Positions 37,306 to 46,120 are shown, numbered from the stretch's first letter. The stretch: DNA of 64,000 nt from JALYRV01 sp040902895 (GCA_040902895.1 JBBDWL010000081.1:1-64000); one strand, 5' to 3'. Program-made: numbers and translations. Notes: generated by a model not told the origin, from the letters alone.

Positions 37306-37310
37306 CCGGC

Positions 37311-37331
37311 TTATGGCCAATCTGGCCATAA
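37311..37331. promoter_or_regulatory. 21-bp perfect palindrome, candidate operator
   Basis: TTATGGCCA and TGGCCATAA flank ATC: a perfect 9+3+9 inverted repeat. It lies 5 bp after the PBP stop and 46 bp before the GTG of the SRPBCC gene. No T-tract follows, so an operator for the SRPBCC gene is more likely than a terminator. Confidence 0.55.
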
Positions 37332-37377
37332 TCGGTCAAGGTGCTTCCGCCCGCGCTTTCCCACGCATAATCGCGCC

Positions 37378-37896
37378 GTGCGCCGCTTCTTCAAGTACGT
37401 CGGCATCCTCGTCATCGTGCTCGCCGTGGTCGTGGCGATTGTCGCGGCCGTCGGCCTGGCGCTGCCGGCGAGGCATGAGGTCACGCGCAGCGCGCGGATC
37501 AGCGCGCCGATTACGACGATCTATTCGATGCTGATTACGCCGGAGGCGTATCCGCAGTGGAGGCCCGACGTCGAGCGCGTCGAGCGGCTCGACTCGGATC
37601 GGTTCCGTGAGTTCGGCGGGGCCGGGCCGATCGTGTTCCGGATCATCCAGCGCGATCCGCCGTCGCGTCTGGTCGTGGCGGTCGACGATTCGGATCAGCC
37701 ATTCAGCGGAACGTGGACAATCGAGCTGGCCCAGGAGGCCGGGGGCACACGCGTGCGCATTACGGAGCGCGGCGAAGTGCCGAATCCAGTCTTCCGCGCC
37801 ATCGCACGGGCGATGATGCTGCCGGCGGATTCGATCGAGGCGTATCTGCGCAACCTGGGCCGCCGCTTCAATCAGGACGTAATGATCGAGCCGTAA
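37378..37896 (+). CDS. membrane-anchored SRPBCC-fold protein
   Basis: A 172-residue protein with one N-terminal membrane helix (about 9-31) and a polyketide-cyclase/START-like SRPBCC domain (TRSARISAPITTIYSMLITP, AYPQWRPDVERVERL, GTWTIELAQ, ITERGEV). This fold makes a deep hydrophobic cavity for lipids or aromatic ligands. The ligand is unknown. GTG start at 37378. It ends 6 bp from the convergent M14 peptidase, and a perfect palindrome lies in its leader. Confidence 0.88.
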   Translation: MRRFFKYVGILVIVLAVVVAIVAAVGLALPARHEVTRSARISAPITTIYSMLITPEAYPQWRPDVERVERLDSDRFREFGGAGPIVFRIIQRDPPSRLVVAVDDSDQPFSGTWTIELAQEAGGTRVRITERGEVPNPVFRAIARAMMLPADSIEAYLRNLGRRFNQDVMIEP

Positions 37897-37902
37897 GGTG
37901 CT

Positions 37903-39534
37903 TCAGCGCGCGCGCACGATCGGATACGTCTTCACATCTGCGCCGAGCACCTCGTCGAGCACGTTCCACGTCACCCAGCCGTCGTCCGACCGCGGTTCCA
38001 GCAGGTAGAAGACGATGCGGCCCAGCGGCTGTTTCGTGTCGATCATGATCGCGCCCGTTTCGACCTGGATCTCGCGCGGCTCGCGCCACACGCCGTCGAC
38101 CGTCCGCATGCGATGCCCCTGGAACTCGCGCTCGGCCTGCGCGTTGGATCGAATGTCGAAGTGCTCGGCGGTGGCCAGGAAGCGGCCCTGATTGCGCGTG
38201 AAGCGAATGCCGTGCGCCGTCAGCTTGTCGGCAAGCGTGCCCATCAGCCGCGCGTTGCGCTGCGGATTGTCGGCGACGAGCGCCGCCGGAATGATGTACA
38301 TCGCCGGCACCTCCTGATCCATCGACGACTCGAAGGTGCTGTAGTCCGCCATCTTCTCCGGCTTGACGACGTCCTTGCGCAGCAGCATCACCTGGCCGGT
38401 GTAGGGATGCCGCACCTCCTCGACCTCGCCCATCAGAATGTTCAGCTCGCCGCCCTTGTGGTGGCGCGACCGCACCGACATCGTCTTTCCGCGGATCTCG
38501 GTGGCGTCGGCTGCGGCAACGGCCTGCATGAGGCGCGCGGCGTTGGCTGACGCGAAGCCGAGCGCCTCTTCGAGGAAGTAGTCGGTCGCCTTGATGCGGT
38601 CCTCGAACGTCAGATACGAGTACGCCTCGCTGAGCAGCGCGAAGCGGTTGCGCAGGCCGATGTAGTTGTTGTTGAAGCGCGGCACGTGTTCGAACGTGCG
38701 CCACTGGCGCAGCCCGCCGTCGGCCTGCGACGGCCCCGACACATTGCCGTAATAGAAGTACTCCCAGCCATGTTTCGCCTTCACCTGCTTCGAGATGTGC
38801 GGGAACCACTCGTTGCGCAGCAGGCCGATGATCCGCTCGTCGGTGTTCGGATTCAGCGGCGGCGAATACGTCAGGTGATACGCGTGACGGCTGCCGTTGG
38901 TGGTGTGCAGATCGATGCCTACGTGCGGATCGTATCGATTGAAGAGCGACGCCACCGAGCGCGCTTCGGGCGATTCCAGCTTCATGTGATCGCGGTTCAG
39001 ATCGAAGTTCTGCGCATTCGGACGCTGTCCCATGCCGCCGATCGGCCCGTGCTGCGAGCCTCGGTTGGTCAGCAGCACGCGCTCGTTGCCGTCCGCGTTG
39101 TAAATCGGCGCAACCAGCAGCACCATCGTCTTCATCCAGCCCGGATGCTCGCCGCGCGCGATCGCGCGCAGCAGCTTCTGCGCCGATTCCTTGCCTTCGA
39201 CTTCGCCGGCGTGGATGTTGCCCTGCACATAGACGCGCAGCTTGCCCGAGGCCTTCACCGCTTCGGGCGTCGCATTCGGCACGTCGCCGACCACGGCAAG
39301 CGGAAGGGCGCGGCCCTCCAATGTGTAGCCAAACGTCGTCAGGTGGATCCGCGGCGACGCGGCGTCGACCGCCTTCAGAAACGCCATCACATCGTCGTAG
39401 CGGCTGGTCTCGGCGTATCCCGTTCGCTCGGGCACGGTCGTGAGCTGCTGCAGCGTCTGCGCCCTGAACGTAGTCGAAGGGTCGCCGGCGCCGACAACGA
39501 GCGTGGTCATGAGGACGGCGAATATCAGTTTCAT
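37903..39534 (-). CDS. secreted M14 zinc carboxypeptidase
   Basis: Exported metallopeptidase of 543 residues with signal sequence MKLIFAVLMTTLVVGA. Zinc ligands are His108 and Glu111 in NIHAGEVEGKE and a later His in VGIDLHTTNGSRH; this matches the M14 funnelin fold. The C-terminal 150 residues form an extra domain common in large acidobacterial M14 proteins. TTFRAQ just after the signal sequence is encoded by a palindromic repeat (39462-39481). It faces the M24 peptidase gene across a 26-bp gap with shared promoter elements. Confidence 0.91.
   Translation of the reverse strand: MKLIFAVLMTTLVVGAGDPSTTFRAQTLQQLTTVPERTGYAETSRYDDVMAFLKAVDAASPRIHLTTFGYTLEGRALPLAVVGDVPNATPEAVKASGKLRVYVQGNIHAGEVEGKESAQKLLRAIARGEHPGWMKTMVLLVAPIYNADGNERVLLTNRGSQHGPIGGMGQRPNAQNFDLNRDHMKLESPEARSVASLFNRYDPHVGIDLHTTNGSRHAYHLTYSPPLNPNTDERIIGLLRNEWFPHISKQVKAKHGWEYFYYGNVSGPSQADGGLRQWRTFEHVPRFNNNYIGLRNRFALLSEAYSYLTFEDRIKATDYFLEEALGFASANAARLMQAVAAADATEIRGKTMSVRSRHHKGGELNILMGEVEEVRHPYTGQVMLLRKDVVKPEKMADYSTFESSMDQEVPAMYIIPAALVADNPQRNARLMGTLADKLTAHGIRFTRNQGRFLATAEHFDIRSNAQAEREFQGHRMRTVDGVWREPREIQVETGAIMIDTKQPLGRIVFYLLEPRSDDGWVTWNVLDEVLGADVKTYPIVRAR
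39462..39481 (-). repeat. dispersed repeat CCCTGAACGTAGTCGAAGGG inside M14 gene
   Basis: An imperfect 20-bp palindrome of the CCCTGA..GTCGAAGGG kind, related to the one at 13643-13664. It is read in frame in the M14 gene right after the signal peptide. Confidence 0.7.
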
Positions 39535-39543
39535 CGTGGCCGC

Positions 39544-39553
39544 ATCATATAAT
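39544..39553. promoter_or_regulatory. overlapping divergent -10 boxes
   Basis: TATAAT at 39548-39553 points right and TATGAT (39549-39544) points left. With the usual spacing of about 7 bp to the start of transcription, the right transcript would begin at about 39560, next to ATG 39561, and the left one at about 39537, next to the ATG ending at 39534. Neither gene has a Shine-Dalgarno sequence in the gap. The -35 boxes are weak. Confidence 0.5.
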
Positions 39554-39560
39554 CCGCCGC

Positions 39561-41069
39561 ATGATGCGGCAAAGAACGGTTGCTGGCCTGCACGCCGAAG
39601 CCTTGGCGAAGGCGTGTTGCTGGCTTGCCCGCCGTAGCCTTGGCGTAGGCGGGTTGCTGGTTCTCGGTCTGTCGGCCGGCGCCGCTCTGATGCTTGCAGC
39701 GGCCCCTCTACGAGCGCAAAAACCGCTCTTCACGACGACTGTCCCCGCGTCCGAGTTTGCGGCGCGCCGCGCGGCGCTGATGCGCTCGATTGGCGACGGC
39801 GTGGCCATCGTGCGGGGCGCCACCGAACGGCCCGTCTACAAGCCATTCCGCCAGGGCGCACAGTTCTTCTATCTCACGGGCGTCGAAGTGCCGCGCGCCA
39901 TGTTGCTCGTCGACGGCCGCGCGAAGAGCTCGACGTTGTTTCTGCCGGCGCGCGACGAGCGCATGGAACGATCGGAAGGTCCGCTGCTCGGGCCTGGCCC
40001 CGACGCCGAGCGGCTGAGCGGCATCGAACGCGTTGTCGCGCGCGGCGACTTCGATGCGGCGCTTGCCGCTATCGCCGCTGAAGGCCGGCAGATCTTCACG
40101 ACCTTCAGACCCGAGGCGCTGGAAGCGTCGACGCCGGGGCAGGTCCGCACGCACGCGCGCAAGACCGCCGACGACAAGTGGGATGGCCGCAAGTCGCGCG
40201 AAGACGTGTTCCGCGAGAAGCTTGCCGCACTCTCTCCGAAATCGGAGATCGCCGATCTGGATCGAATTCTCGATCGCATGCGCCTCGTCAAGAGCGCGCG
40301 CGAAATCGCGCTCGTCCGCGAATCCTCGCGCCTCGCGGGCGAAGCCATGCTCGAGGCGATGCGCGTGGCGCGGCCCGGCATGAAGGAGCACGAGATCGAA
40401 GCGGTCGGCGACTATGTCTTCAAGGCGCACGGCTCGCAGGGCATCGGGTATTTCGCGCTCGTCGCGACCGGCACGAACGCGGCCTGGCCGCACTATCACG
40501 CCGGACGGGCCACGCTTGCCGACGGCGACCTCGTGCTGTTCGACTATGCGCCCGACGTCAACTACTACACCTCCGACGTGACGCGCATGTTTCCGGCCAA
40601 CGGCCGCTTCACGCCGCGCCAGCGCGAGATGTACGGCATCTACGCGAAGCTGTACGAGGCGCTGCTGACGTCAATCCGGCCGCACGTCGCGCCGCGCGTG
40701 GTCATCGCGGCCGCGCACCGGAAGATGACCGGCATCATGAAGACGTTCGCCTTCTCCGATCCGAAGGTCCGCGCCGCCGCCGACCGGTTCGTGGCCGGAT
40801 ACGCGAATGCGAACCGCAACAGCCTTGGGCACTGGATCGGCATGGAGGTGCACGACGTGACGGCGCCCTACGAGACGCTCGAGCCCGGCATGATGTTCAC
40901 GATCGAGCCGGCCCTCACGATACCCGACGAGCGCATCTACATCCGCCTCGAAGACGCCATCGTCATCACCGCCGACGGCTACGAGAACATGTCGGGCTTC
41001 GTGCCGTTCGACATCGAAGGCGTCGAGCGCGTGATGCGCGAGGAGCCGAAGTACGTTCGAGCGAGATAG
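39561..41069 (+). CDS. secreted M24 Xaa-Pro aminopeptidase
   Basis: Metallopeptidase of 502 residues that removes N-terminal residues before proline. An AMP_N domain (about 60-190) precedes the pita-bread catalytic domain; metal ligands are seen as two Asp in DYAPDVNYYTSDVTR, His in HWIGMEVHD and Glu in TIEPALT and IRLEDA. The first 35 residues (AEALAKA and ARRSLGVGG) are encoded by a 37-bp tandem palindromic repeat and precede a hydrophobic stretch that ends in LRAQ, likely the signal peptide. ATG 39561 and 39564 are both possible. The start codon lies in the palindrome CCGCATGATGCGG. Confidence 0.92.
   Translation: MMRQRTVAGLHAEALAKACCWLARRSLGVGGLLVLGLSAGAALMLAAAPLRAQKPLFTTTVPASEFAARRAALMRSIGDGVAIVRGATERPVYKPFRQGAQFFYLTGVEVPRAMLLVDGRAKSSTLFLPARDERMERSEGPLLGPGPDAERLSGIERVVARGDFDAALAAIAAEGRQIFTTFRPEALEASTPGQVRTHARKTADDKWDGRKSREDVFREKLAALSPKSEIADLDRILDRMRLVKSAREIALVRESSRLAGEAMLEAMRVARPGMKEHEIEAVGDYVFKAHGSQGIGYFALVATGTNAAWPHYHAGRATLADGDLVLFDYAPDVNYYTSDVTRMFPANGRFTPRQREMYGIYAKLYEALLTSIRPHVAPRVVIAAAHRKMTGIMKTFAFSDPKVRAAADRFVAGYANANRNSLGHWIGMEVHDVTAPYETLEPGMMFTIEPALTIPDERIYIRLEDAIVITADGYENMSGFVPFDIEGVERVMREEPKYVRAR
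39579..39660 (+). repeat. 37-bp tandem repeat with palindromic cores
   Basis: Units at 39579-39615 and 39616-39652 agree at 32 of 37 positions; a partial third unit (GTTGCTGG) ends at 39660. Each contains a palindrome of the form GCCGNAGCCTTGGCGNAGGC. The element encodes most of the N-terminal 30 residues of the M24 peptidase. Confidence 0.85.
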
Positions 41070-41073
41070 CAGG

Positions 41074-43008
41074 ATGAAACACGCGGCTGTCTCGGTCCTG
41101 CTGCTTCTGGGTTGCGGCGGCTGTGGCCGTGAGGAGAAGCCCGCCACCACCGCCGCGCGTCCATCGATCCTGCTCGTCACGCTCGACACGACCCGCGCCG
41201 ATTCCATCGGCCCCGAGGCGATCGGTGTCTCGACGCCCGCGTTCGACAGCGTGGCCGGCCGGGGCCGGCGCTTCACGCAGGCGTACGCGACTGCTCCAGA
41301 AACCCTTCCGTCGCACGCCTCGATGATGACCGGCCTGTATCCGGCAGGTCATGGTGTGCACGAGAATGCGCGCGCGCTGCCGGACGGGAATGCGGTGCTG
41401 GCGGAACGGCTCAAGCATGCCGGCTACGCCACGGCCGCGTTCGTCTCGTCATTCGTGCTTGCCCGCCAGTTCGGGCTCGCGCAGGGGTTCGACGTGTACG
41501 ACGATCTGCGTCCTGCAAACACCGTCGAGCGCCGTGCCCGCGACACCACCGATCGCGCGCTGAGTTTCCTCAGTCAGGCGCCGGCAACGGCGCCGCTGCT
41601 GCTGTGGGTCCACTACTTCGATCCGCATACGCCCTACGCACCGCCGGAGCCCTTCAAGTCGCGCCTGAGCGCGCCGCATCCTCGCGAGGCCTACCTCGGC
41701 GAGATCGGGGCCATGGACCAGCAGCTCGGACGTCTTATCCAGGCCTTCGAGCAGCATGCGTCACGCGCAGGACTGCCTCCGGCCATCGTCATCGCCGCCG
41801 ATCATGGCGAAGGACTCGGCGATCACGGTGAATCGCAGCACGGCAATCTTTTGTATCAGTCGACGATGCATGTGCCGATGGTGATGGCGGGTCCGGGCGT
41901 AACCGCGGGCATTGTCGATGCGCCGGTGAGCACGCGGCGCATTTTTCACACCGTGCTCGACTGGGCGGGACTTGGATCGGCCAACAGTCTGCGCGGCCCC
42001 AACGGAGGAGCCGGCGAAGTCGTGCTCGGCGAGGCGATGAAGCCCTATCTTGAATACGGCTGGCAGCCGCAGATCATGGCCGTGGAAGCTCGGCACAAAG
42101 CGATCTTCGCCGGTCGCACCGAGCTGTTTGATGTGATTGCGGATCCTGGCGAGACGCGCGATCTGGGTACTGGCGGCAATCTGCCGGCGGCGATTCGCAA
42201 GGCGCTCGACGACTACCCGGTGCCCGCGCCTGGAACCGATCGCGCCCCGCAGAATCTCAGCGCCGAGGCGCAGCGCAACCTCGCAAGTCTCGGGTACGTG
42301 AGCGCCACGGCGACGCCGGTGGTGCGCAAGGACGCGCCGCGGCCTGTCGACATGGCGCCGCTGTTCGACGAGATCGAGCAGGCCTCAACGTTCTTCGTGC
42401 GCGAGCAGTACGCGGAGGCGATTCCGGTGCTGCAGCGCATTCTCGCGAAGGATCCGTTCAATCTCGATGCGGCGCTCAGGCTCGCGACGGCGTATTCATC
42501 GCTCGGCCGCAATGCGCAGGCCGTGGAGATGTTCCGCAAAGCCGTCGCGATCTCGCCACGCTCGCCGGATGTGCGGTTGTATCTCGCGTTGCATTACGCG
42601 CGAACGCCCGAGTGGGAGCGCGCACTGCCGATGCTCGAGCGGCTGGTGGTGGAAATGCCGGATCGCGTGCCGGCGTGGGAAACGCTCGGACAGCTCGCGA
42701 TGCGTGCGGAGAGGACAGAGCTGGCGATTCGGGCATTCGAGCGTACGCGCGCCCTGGTGGGCGATGCGTTCCGCCGCGACCTGGAGCTGGGCGTGCTCTA
42801 TCTTGCGGCGCGCCAGCTGTCCGAATCGCGTCAGGCGCTCGATCGCGTGCTCGCGTCACGGCCCAATCATCCAATGGCGCTCTTCAAGCGCGCGCAGGTC
42901 AGCGTGTTGTTGAATGAGCCGGACAAGGCCGCGCGGATCGCCCTCGCCCGCAACCACGCCGACGCCACGACGCGTCCGCTGATTGCCGGCGAGCGGTTCT
43001 TTAAGTGA
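41074..43008 (+). CDS. sulfatase-fold TPR lipoprotein
   Basis: Protein of 644 residues with a lipoprotein signal (LLLLGC, Cys14), an alkaline-phosphatase/sulfatase-fold domain (about 30-400) and a TPR tail (about 430-640). Metal motifs are VTLDTTRAD (Asp38) and DHGEGLGDHGE. The sulfatase C/S-x-P-x-R signature is absent; the nucleophile position reads ETLPSHAS, with Thr77. Thr is the nucleophile in LtaS-type phosphoglycerol transferases, so this may act on phosphoesters rather than sulfate esters, or need no formylglycine. It starts 4 bp after the M24 stop and is followed by a strong hairpin. Confidence 0.88.
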   Translation: MKHAAVSVLLLLGCGGCGREEKPATTAARPSILLVTLDTTRADSIGPEAIGVSTPAFDSVAGRGRRFTQAYATAPETLPSHASMMTGLYPAGHGVHENARALPDGNAVLAERLKHAGYATAAFVSSFVLARQFGLAQGFDVYDDLRPANTVERRARDTTDRALSFLSQAPATAPLLLWVHYFDPHTPYAPPEPFKSRLSAPHPREAYLGEIGAMDQQLGRLIQAFEQHASRAGLPPAIVIAADHGEGLGDHGESQHGNLLYQSTMHVPMVMAGPGVTAGIVDAPVSTRRIFHTVLDWAGLGSANSLRGPNGGAGEVVLGEAMKPYLEYGWQPQIMAVEARHKAIFAGRTELFDVIADPGETRDLGTGGNLPAAIRKALDDYPVPAPGTDRAPQNLSAEAQRNLASLGYVSATATPVVRKDAPRPVDMAPLFDEIEQASTFFVREQYAEAIPVLQRILAKDPFNLDAALRLATAYSSLGRNAQAVEMFRKAVAISPRSPDVRLYLALHYARTPEWERALPMLERLVVEMPDRVPAWETLGQLAMRAERTELAIRAFERTRALVGDAFRRDLELGVLYLAARQLSESRQALDRVLASRPNHPMALFKRAQVSVLLNEPDKAARIALARNHADATTRPLIAGERFFK

Positions 43009-43011
43009 AAA

Positions 43012-43043
43012 AGCCGGGTTTGGCCGTTGTGCCAAACCCGGCT
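43012..43043 (-). terminator. intrinsic terminator of the TonB receptor gene
   Basis: AGCCGGGTTTGG and CCAAACCCGGCT form a perfect 12-bp stem with an 8-nt loop. On the minus strand the stem is followed by TTTTTCA, so it fits a rho-independent terminator for the receptor transcript. On the plus strand it may also protect the end of the sulfatase-fold transcript. Confidence 0.85.
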
Positions 43044-43046
43044 CGT

Positions 43047-43091
43047 GCCTAAGGCCTAGGGCCTAAGGCCTAGGGCCCGTTATGGCCTACG
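43047..43091. repeat. heptamer tandem array (GCCTAAG/GCCTAGG)
   Basis: Units GCCTAAG, GCCTAGG, GCCTAAG, GCCTAGG, then a degenerate unit and GCCTACG. The array fills the space between the receptor stop and its terminator. Confidence 0.85.
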
Positions 43092-43096
43092 GCCTG

Positions 43097-46030
43097 CTAA
43101 AACGTAATCCTCGCCGCCACCTGGAACAGCCGCGGATCGTAATACCGCCGCGGGTCACCGAACCCTGCCGAGTGCGCCCTCGGCTCGATGTCGTAGCCCG
43201 TCTGGTTATCGAACACGTTGTACAGGTCGCCGGTGACCTGCAGGCGATAGCGGCCCCCGAACGTGAAGTTCTGCGTGTACTTCAGGTCCAGCTGATAGTG
43301 GGCGTCGGTTCGGCGCGAGCCGGCCGGCTCGGCGTACCGGATGGTTTCGCTCGTGTTCGACGTCAGAAGACGGTACGGTTCGAAATTCCACTCCTCCCAC
43401 GGATGTCCGGACTGCGCGATGAAATAGGCGCCGAAGCTGCCGTTCCAGGGCGTGTCCTGAAACCCATAGACTTTCAACACGTGCGGACGGTCTCCGCGGA
43501 GGCGGCCCTCTTTGAAGTCCCACAGCTGCCGGCCCACGCCGTCAGCAATGTTCGAAGAGCCGATGAAGATCGCCTGGTCATTCGCGACCGTGGAGCTGTC
43601 CTGGTCGATGTTGCCGTAGTACTTGCTCCACGTGTACGAGCCGCGAACGAACGCGCCGCTCCTGCGCCATTCCGACTCGAGCGTCACTTCCGTGTATTCC
43701 GTGAACGCACCATCGAGCTCGGCGATCACGTAGGTCGAGCCGCTGCCAATCTGGTTCCGCCTGGCGGTGAGATCCGGAATGTAATCACCCTTCGCGATGA
43801 GATCGGCGGGCGCGCCGAACCCGGCGCTGCGCGCGTTGTTGTTGGTGTCTTCCCAGAAGTTCATGCTCTCCCGGTACCGGCCATACAGACGGAACGAGAG
43901 CTGGTCGTTGAACTGACGCGCCGTCCCCAGCAGGAACTCGTCCGTCGAGCGCGGATCGAGATCGTCGACGAACAACTTGCCCGACGACGAGCTCACCGGA
44001 ACGGCGGCGAACAGCCGCCCATCGGCATCGAAATGCGCGTCGACAAAGAGGCCGGTGAGGTTCCGATCCCACGACGCGGCACGCGGCAGCGAGCTCGCCG
44101 CCGGCTTGTATCGGGCATAGCTTGCGTAGATGGTGTCCCTGCCGTTATAGGCCCAGGTCGTGCTCAGGCGCGGCTGGAGCATCTTGCTGAACGGCAATTC
44201 GTACATGTTGTACTTGTTCAGCGGATCGGAGACGTAGCCCGACAGCGCCGATGAGTCTTCGCGAAGGCCTTGTCCGTACAGAATGTCGTGGCTGGTGATC
44301 AGCCCGAGATTGACCGTCCAGTTGCCTCTCCGAATCGTGTCGTTGATCTCGATGTTGTTCGAGAGATATTCGGAGTTAATCACCGGCAGCACGCCGTCGG
44401 TCAGCCGCTGGAACTGCGCGGTGTAGAAGGCGCGCTGTCCGCCGGTATTCGGAATCGCCGCGAAGCGCCCGCCAGGGACGGTGATGATTCCCCAGCCGTT
44501 CGATCGCCGCCGCAACTCCTCACGATCGGTATAGCGCTGATAGCCCACATGGAGATCGTGGCTGATGTCGCCGGTCCCGAACGTGAGGTTGTAGCCCACC
44601 TGGACTTTGTTCTGGAAGAAGTCCTGATCATTGAACTGGGGAGCAAAGCCGACGAGGCCGCCGCCCGTACGCAGGCCGGTGTCGGGATGGATGTAGCCGA
44701 ACCGGTCGATCAGCGGCTGGACGAACGCGTTGTAGCCAGCCTGCCCCGTGACGGGCTGCGGAACCGTCAGCCGGCCCTGCTGGTCGAGCGCCGCAATGTC
44801 GAGCCTCGTTCCTATCGCTTCCGACGGGGAAACGCCCCCAATGTTGGCCGGAGTGCTGGCGGTCTCCAGACCGAAATGCGAGTACTGGAACGTGGCGTGG
44901 CTCCGCGGGTTGATGATCCAGGATCCCTCGAAGATCCCGATGCGCTGGCGGCTCTCGTCGACCGTCGCGACGGTCGGCATCGTGAAGGCGCCGAACGTGT
45001 CGCCTTCGATCTCGCGCAGTGAGTCGCGGAAGCTGCCGTTCAGGAGGACCGACGCGATTGGCGCGTACGTCAGTTTGCCGAAGCCCTCGTGGCGCGTACT
45101 CGTGAAGTCCGGAAGCTCGCCGTATCTATTGGCAGCGTTTTCTCGATTGCGCTGCGGCCGGTAATAGGAACCGTAGAAGAAGAGCTTGCCTGGCATGATC
45201 GGTCCGCCGGCATTCAGTGTCAGCCAATTCCGCTGCTCCTCATGACGCGACGCTGATTGGGTGACGAGCTCGGCGACCATCTCTTCTGTCTGGAACTGGA
45301 AGCTGGCCATGCCCGTGAACCGGTCCGTGCCTGACTTGCTGACGGTGTCAACGAGGATGCCGCCGGCGCGATCGAAGTCAATGGCGCGCGCGCCGCCACG
45401 GACGGCAGTCACCTGCGCGATGTCGTGCGACGCCGGCTCGGACGCGAGCGTGCCGAACAGCGGCAGCGTGACGCTGGCGCCGTCGAACAGATAGACGTTG
45501 TCCTGGCCGCTGCCGCCCGCGCTCGGGCCGCGGGTTTGATCCTGCGTGAACTGAATGCCCGGAATCAGCTTGATCAGATCGCGATATTCCTGAGCGACCG
45601 GCACCCCTTGGATCTGACTGCTGATGATGCCGCTCTTGAGCTCAGCGGAGCGGTGATCGATGAACGACGCCTCCGCGGTGACCGTCACCTGCTCGGCCAG
45701 CGGCTGAATACTCATCAGCGCGTTGACCGCGGTGTCCTGCGCAAGCTGTACCAGGGCCGGCCGCGTCACCGGCTGCATGCCCTGCAGCGTGAACGTCACC
45801 GTGTAGCTGCCCGGCAGCAGCGCCGGCAGGCGATAGGCGCCGTTCTCGTCGGTCACGCCGACGCGGGCCACCGGCAGGACGTCCGACTTGGCTTCGACCG
45901 TCACGCCGGGTACCGGCGAGCCGTCGGGCATCGTGACTCTGCCGCTGATCGAACCTGTCTGCTGCGCGAACGCGACAGGCGCGAATAGGAACATCGAAAG
46001 TACAAACGCGATGAGGCCGCGCATTTTCAT
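43097..46030 (-). CDS. Oar-type TonB-dependent receptor
   Basis: Outer-membrane protein of 977 residues. A signal peptide (MKMRGLIAFVLSMFLFAPVA) is followed by a carboxypeptidase-regulatory-like beta domain (about 25-105; ISGRVTMPDGSPVPGVTVEA), a plug domain (about 115-235) and a barrel that ends in the aromatic C-terminus RLFQVAARITF. Such receptors import large ligands, often peptides or glycans, with TonB energy. The ligand is unknown; glucokinase lies just upstream on the same strand. GGAGG (39-43 of 46000) is 8 bp before ATG 46030. It has its own promoter, palindrome and terminator, so it is probably a single-gene unit. Confidence 0.93.
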   Translation of the reverse strand: MKMRGLIAFVLSMFLFAPVAFAQQTGSISGRVTMPDGSPVPGVTVEAKSDVLPVARVGVTDENGAYRLPALLPGSYTVTFTLQGMQPVTRPALVQLAQDTAVNALMSIQPLAEQVTVTAEASFIDHRSAELKSGIISSQIQGVPVAQEYRDLIKLIPGIQFTQDQTRGPSAGGSGQDNVYLFDGASVTLPLFGTLASEPASHDIAQVTAVRGGARAIDFDRAGGILVDTVSKSGTDRFTGMASFQFQTEEMVAELVTQSASRHEEQRNWLTLNAGGPIMPGKLFFYGSYYRPQRNRENAANRYGELPDFTSTRHEGFGKLTYAPIASVLLNGSFRDSLREIEGDTFGAFTMPTVATVDESRQRIGIFEGSWIINPRSHATFQYSHFGLETASTPANIGGVSPSEAIGTRLDIAALDQQGRLTVPQPVTGQAGYNAFVQPLIDRFGYIHPDTGLRTGGGLVGFAPQFNDQDFFQNKVQVGYNLTFGTGDISHDLHVGYQRYTDREELRRRSNGWGIITVPGGRFAAIPNTGGQRAFYTAQFQRLTDGVLPVINSEYLSNNIEINDTIRRGNWTVNLGLITSHDILYGQGLREDSSALSGYVSDPLNKYNMYELPFSKMLQPRLSTTWAYNGRDTIYASYARYKPAASSLPRAASWDRNLTGLFVDAHFDADGRLFAAVPVSSSSGKLFVDDLDPRSTDEFLLGTARQFNDQLSFRLYGRYRESMNFWEDTNNNARSAGFGAPADLIAKGDYIPDLTARRNQIGSGSTYVIAELDGAFTEYTEVTLESEWRRSGAFVRGSYTWSKYYGNIDQDSSTVANDQAIFIGSSNIADGVGRQLWDFKEGRLRGDRPHVLKVYGFQDTPWNGSFGAYFIAQSGHPWEEWNFEPYRLLTSNTSETIRYAEPAGSRRTDAHYQLDLKYTQNFTFGGRYRLQVTGDLYNVFDNQTGYDIEPRAHSAGFGDPRRYYDPRLFQVAARITF

Positions 46031-46056
46031 ATGGGGATCCTCCAGAAGAATGCCGG

Positions 46057-46095
46057 ATGCTACCAGCCAAATGCTTGTGGTGCAAGGCTTTGCAC
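46057..46095 (-). promoter_or_regulatory. promoter and candidate operator of the TonB receptor
   Basis: On the minus strand TTGCAC (46085-46080) and TAGCAT (46062-46057) are spaced by 17 bp, a good sigma-70-like promoter. The inverted repeat GTGCAA-GGCT-TTGCAC (46080-46095) includes the -35, so a repressor binding it would block transcription. The start codon lies 27 bp downstream of the -10. Confidence 0.55.
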
Positions 46096-46120
46096 GGGGG
46101 CTGTATACCGGGGGCGCCGG

